This document shows positions 61,377-64,000 of a stretch of 64,000 bases of DNA, piece after piece. The translations under genes were made by a program, and so were the position numbers. The notes below the pieces were generated by a model. It searched no databases, had not been told where the DNA came from, and was given only the letters and a program-made list of their open reading frames with translations. The number at the start of each line of letters is the position of its first letter. Position 1 is the first letter of the stretch. Location: the NCBI GenBank assembly GCA_965661265.1, contig CBFIDE010000011.1:4786-68785 (forward strand), in the 5' to 3' direction. This DNA comes from CBFIDE01 sp965661265. Lineage in GTDB: Bacteria; Bacteroidota; Bacteroidia; Flavobacteriales; Schleiferiaceae.

Positions 61377-61907
61377 ATGAATCTTGAAAGCGCCACTTTT
61401 GGTGGGGGATGTTTTTGGTGTGTTGAGGCTGTTGTGCAGCGATTAAAAGGTGTTATCAAAGTTGAGAGCGGCTATATGGGAGGAACAGTTCCTGGAACCC
61501 CAACTTATAGAGAAGTTTGTTCAGGTCTGACTGGACATGCAGAATCAGTCCAAGTGAGCTTTGATTCTGATATTTTAAGCTACCAAGACTTATTAGTTGT
61601 TTTCATGACTACACATGACCCAACTCAACTAAACCAGCAGGGAGCTGATAGAGGTACACATTATCGCTCCGTCATATTCTATCACTCTGAAGAGCAGAAA
61701 GAAATTGCAGAGCTCGTCATCAAGGAACTAGGGCCATACTTTGATGAGCCTATCGTCACGGAACTTACAGAGGCCTCTAGCTTTCATATCGCAGAAATTG
61801 ACCATCAAAATTATTATAATGAAAACCCTGAGGCAGGCTATTGCAGAGTAGTTATTGATCCTAAGATTTCAAAACTAAAGTCTTTGTACTCTCATCTTTT
61901 AAAATAA
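61377..61907 (+). CDS. msrA: Peptide-methionine (S)-S-oxide reductase MsrA
   Basis: A 176-residue enzyme. The active site GGGCFWCVEAVVQRLKGV has catalytic Cys12 in GCFWC, followed by VESGYMGG, EVCSGLTGHAESVQV, DPTQLNQQGADRGTHYRSVIFY and NPEAGYCRVVI, all MsrA-specific. It repairs oxidised methionine. It is a single gene, with the small membrane protein gene starting 35 bases later. Confidence 0.96.
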   Translation: MNLESATFGGGCFWCVEAVVQRLKGVIKVESGYMGGTVPGTPTYREVCSGLTGHAESVQVSFDSDILSYQDLLVVFMTTHDPTQLNQQGADRGTHYRSVIFYHSEEQKEIAELVIKELGPYFDEPIVTELTEASSFHIAEIDHQNYYNENPEAGYCRVVIDPKISKLKSLYSHLLK

Positions 61908-61942
61908 GTTAGCTTTAGAAGCTAAAGAATGAGAAATTATAA

Positions 61943-62461
61943 ATGATTTATAAGTACAACCTGGGTGCTAGGTTTGCAGGTCCCCTATTCTACCTAGGCA
62001 CAATAATCCTCCTAGTATCTGCCTTTGTTTTTTTTCAAACCGACAGTTTAGAATTGAAACTTGTTTTGCTCATTACAGCTCTAATAGGTTTAACAATAGC
62101 ACCTGTTTTTAAAGGAGTTCATCTTGATACTCAGAAAAATACTGCTACTAAATATGTTAGTGTATTCCTTTTTAAATGGAAAGAGGTTCAATACCCTTTA
62201 GATCATTTTAAAAAACTTCAACTAACTATTTATAAGGATGCTCAAATCATGCGGATGAAAAGTCAACAGTCTTTGATTTCAACCAAATCCTATGACATTT
62301 ACTTATTATCAGAGAATCAAGATAAACTGATTATTGCTGAATTTACAGATTATAAGAAAGCAGTAGAATTTCTTAATAAATCATCCTCTACATTAGGCCT
62401 TCCGGCGGAAGATCTTTACGAAAAGCTGAAGAATAAAGCCTCTAGGAGCAGGAAGAGATAG
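61943..62461 (+). CDS. Hypothetical membrane protein (two helices plus PH-like tail)
   Basis: A 172-residue protein with two hydrophobic segments near the start (FAGPLFYLGTIILLVSAFVFF and LKLVLLITALIGLTIAPVF). A soluble part of alternating strands with a PH-like look follows (VHLDTQKNTATKYVSVFLFKWKEVQYPLDHFKKLQLTIY). The C-terminus is basic (KNKASRSRKR). No family is recognised with confidence. It probably shares a transcript with msrA. Confidence 0.65.
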   Translation: MIYKYNLGARFAGPLFYLGTIILLVSAFVFFQTDSLELKLVLLITALIGLTIAPVFKGVHLDTQKNTATKYVSVFLFKWKEVQYPLDHFKKLQLTIYKDAQIMRMKSQQSLISTKSYDIYLLSENQDKLIIAEFTDYKKAVEFLNKSSSTLGLPAEDLYEKLKNKASRSRKR

Positions 62462-62491
62462 AGATTATGAGTTCAAATAATTTAGTGTGGA

Positions 62492-62877
62492 ATGAAGATA
62501 GAATTTAAAGAAATAAAGCACGGAAATGAAGATTGGAAAAGAGCAGTAAGCCTTAGAGAAAATATTCTTAGAAAACCTCTGGGTCAATTGTTTACAGAGG
62601 AAGAGCTTGAGGAAGAAAAAAATCATATTCAGTTAGTTGGTCTAAAGAGTGACCAAATCATTGCCACCGCTGTATTAGTAGCTGAAGAAAAACATTTAAA
62701 AATGCAAAGTGTGGTTGTATTAGATAGTTTAAGTAACCTAAAATCGGATCTAAGCTTATGGAATTCTGTGAGGATTTAGCATTAGAGAACCAGATCCACA
62801 TAATCTATTGCCATGCCAGAGATAGCGCAGTTAAATTCTATCTTAAGAATGGGTATTTAGCAGAGGAAGAAAAATGA
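62492..62877 (+). pseudogene. Frameshifted GNAT acetyltransferase gene
   Basis: The start KIEFKEIKHGNEDWKRAVSLRENILRKPLG, with QLVGLKSDQIIATAVLVAEEKHLKMQSVVV, is the first half of a GNAT fold. Near 62755 the frame shifts, and the second half continues as MEFCEDLALENQIHIIYCHARDSAVKFYLKNGYLAEEEK, the usual C-terminal GNAT segment (A-V-x-F-Y-x-K-x-G-Y), ending at TGA before the final strand. Two halves in different frames show a broken gene. The former substrate is unknown. Confidence 0.85.
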
Positions 62878-63006
62878 ATAGAAGAACGGCTATTAAAGTG
62901 CTTTGATCAGCTAATAAATAAAACCTACTTCTGATAATTTGCTTTTGAAAGTGCATAATGGCTCAATTATTTGAAACGACTTTCAACAGTACCTCACCAA
63001 TACGAC

Positions 63007-64000
63007 TTAATTGTAAATACTTATTCGCACTTTCTTAGATTTTAATCTTGTATTATTCAATTTGGAAATCAGGCCTTGAGCTTTGGCTTTAGGAACAGCA
63101 ATAAAGGCTGAATCTGACTTAAGTTCAATTTGGCCTAAATCTTCTTTTGCTAAGCCTCCTACCTTAATGAATAATCCAACGATATCTCCTTTGGATATTT
63201 TATGAACTCTACCACCTGATATATGAAGACTCACCCACTCTATCTCTGCTTTCTTTGGCTTCTCTAAAAGCTCCACCTCTGGATATTGTTGCAAAAACAA
63301 TGGAGACTCCTCGTCCTTCCATTTTAGGACGTAGGCTACACCATCACTTTTCATTCTAGCAGTACGCCCGTTCCTATGCACAAATTCATGCTCTTTTGGA
63401 GGTAATTCATAATGAATGATATAATCTAGATCTGCGACATCAATTCCTCTGGCAGCAAGGTCCGTAGACAATAGAACCCTTTGACTTCCATTCTTAAATT
63501 TTATTAATGAACGTTCTCTTTCAGGCTGTTCTAAACTACCATGAAATACATCATGTTTAAGGTTTATTTCTTTTAAAGATTCACTCACTAATTCTATGGA
63601 CTCTTTCAGATTACAAAAAACAATTCCTCTTTTATTTCCCAGATTCTGAAGTAATTGCTTGATTTCTGTAAGTTTATTCTCCCCCTGACTAACAATGATC
63701 TTAACTTCTAACTTACTTTCCTCATTCTTAAGAAAGGATAACCTCTTTGGATTAGTAAGCTCTAAGAAGGTCGGTATCTTCACCTTTTGAGTGGCAGAAG
63801 TCAGAATCTTTTTTTCAAGTTGCTTTAGAGATTTATAAATTTCCATCATCTCATCTTCAAAACCTACTTCTAAAGACTTATCATATTCATCTAATATTAG
63901 AGTAGTAATAAAGCCTGTATCAAGAGCTCCATTTCTTATGTGATCCGCTACTCTACCTGGTGTTCCTATCAGAATTGCCGGTGGGCTTTTAAGGTCTTTT
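63007..64000 (-). CDS. DEAD-box-type helicase with DEYD motif II (partial at window edge)
   Basis: The frame runs off the window. Visible parts: TPGRVADHIRNG, LILDEYDKSLEVGFEDEM (motif II as DEYD instead of DEAD), LTSATQ (III), GIVFCNLKES, LLSTDLAARGIDVADLDYIIHYELPP (V) and HRNGRTAR (VI). A C-terminal domain (GDIVGLFIKVGGLAKEDLGQIELKSDSAFIAVPKAKA) is DbpA-like and RNA-binding. It is a third helicase in this window; the DE(Y/F)D variant belongs to a Bacteroidota subgroup. The N-terminus is outside. Confidence 0.9.
   Translation of the reverse strand, partial: KDLKSPPAILIGTPGRVADHIRNGALDTGFITTLILDEYDKSLEVGFEDEMMEIYKSLKQLEKKILTSATQKVKIPTFLELTNPKRLSFLKNEESKLEVKIIVSQGENKLTEIKQLLQNLGNKRGIVFCNLKESIELVSESLKEINLKHDVFHGSLEQPERERSLIKFKNGSQRVLLSTDLAARGIDVADLDYIIHYELPPKEHEFVHRNGRTARMKSDGVAYVLKWKDEESPLFLQQYPEVELLEKPKKAEIEWVSLHISGGRVHKISKGDIVGLFIKVGGLAKEDLGQIELKSDSAFIAVPKAKAQGLISKLNNTRLKSKKVRISIYN

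Noticed and set aside
22612..62902. A 15-base word (GGCTATTAAAGTGCT) found at 22612-22626 and 62888-62902
   Set aside because: In 64 kb of AT-rich DNA a shared 15-base word is expected by chance, and the flanks do not match.

Overview
The window comes from an AT-rich genome of the phylum Bacteroidota, most likely a marine-type Flavobacteriales lineage (Cryomorphaceae or Schleiferiaceae-like). The grounds are two proteins with type IX secretion (T9SS) sorting domains, a TonB-dependent receptor with a CarboxypepD_reg-like domain, the Bacteroidota form of RNA polymerase omega, several families centred on this phylum (DUF2911, DUF4835, DUF4294, DUF6580, START-like), bacillithiol synthesis (BshC), an AlkB-type hydroxylase, and promoter boxes of the phylum's TAnnTTTG type with no consistent Shine-Dalgarno sequences. 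The genus assignment is inference.

Layout. 0-0.7 kb: ParD-like antitoxin with an unclear partner, a tRNA-Met gene and a broken copy of its 3' half. 0.8-4.3 kb: START-like protein, then PAP2 phosphatase, GT39 glycosyltransferase and GT2 glycosyltransferase, probably for lipid-linked sugar transfer. 4.3-9 kb: TonB receptor and a secreted alpha/beta hydrolase. 9-14 kb: class IV aminotransferase, YqgE, PdxH, DUF2911 protein, LpxH-like phosphoesterase and a glycosyltransferase. 14.2-19.1 kb: compact run bamD-rpoZ-coaBC-DUF4835-recN. 19.2-22.5 kb: possible corrinoid locus (beta-propeller lipoprotein, divergent CobT homologue, DUF6580 membrane protein), followed by an XRE regulator with three operator-like repeats. 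22.8-27.5 kb: M14 carboxypeptidase, MazG-like enzyme, DUF481 protein, TPR protein and a truncated surface-protein gene. 27.7-31.5 kb: mnmH-selD (tRNA selenouridine), CBS protein and MFS exporter. 31.6-31.9 kb: decayed ABC ATPase. 32-38 kb: KAS III, AlkB-like hydroxylase, DUF4294, biotin carboxylase, divergent mnmE. 38-50 kb: DEAD-box helicase, HMG-CoA lyase, PepD, prohibitin, VWA-like membrane protein, FabG, thioesterase, SSB. 50-55.8 kb: T9SS protein, TerC, dipeptidyl peptidase III, BshC. 55.8-64 kb: a region rich in broken genes, mixed with a DUF4442 protein, an RhlE-like helicase, PhhB, a PLP decarboxylase, MsrA and a second, partial helicase.

Most of the window is housekeeping. The most unusual item is a zinc-peptidase (MtfA-like) frame at 55824-56717. 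It stays open for 298 codons with no frameshift but is cut by two in-frame TAA codons, each preceded by CAA. Next are a CobT homologue that lacks both expected active-site glutamate motifs, the repeat array before the XRE gene, a symporter gene cut off at a decarboxylase gene, and overlapping palindromes behind the RhlE-like helicase. No CRISPR array, complete insertion sequence, prophage or clear defence island was seen.
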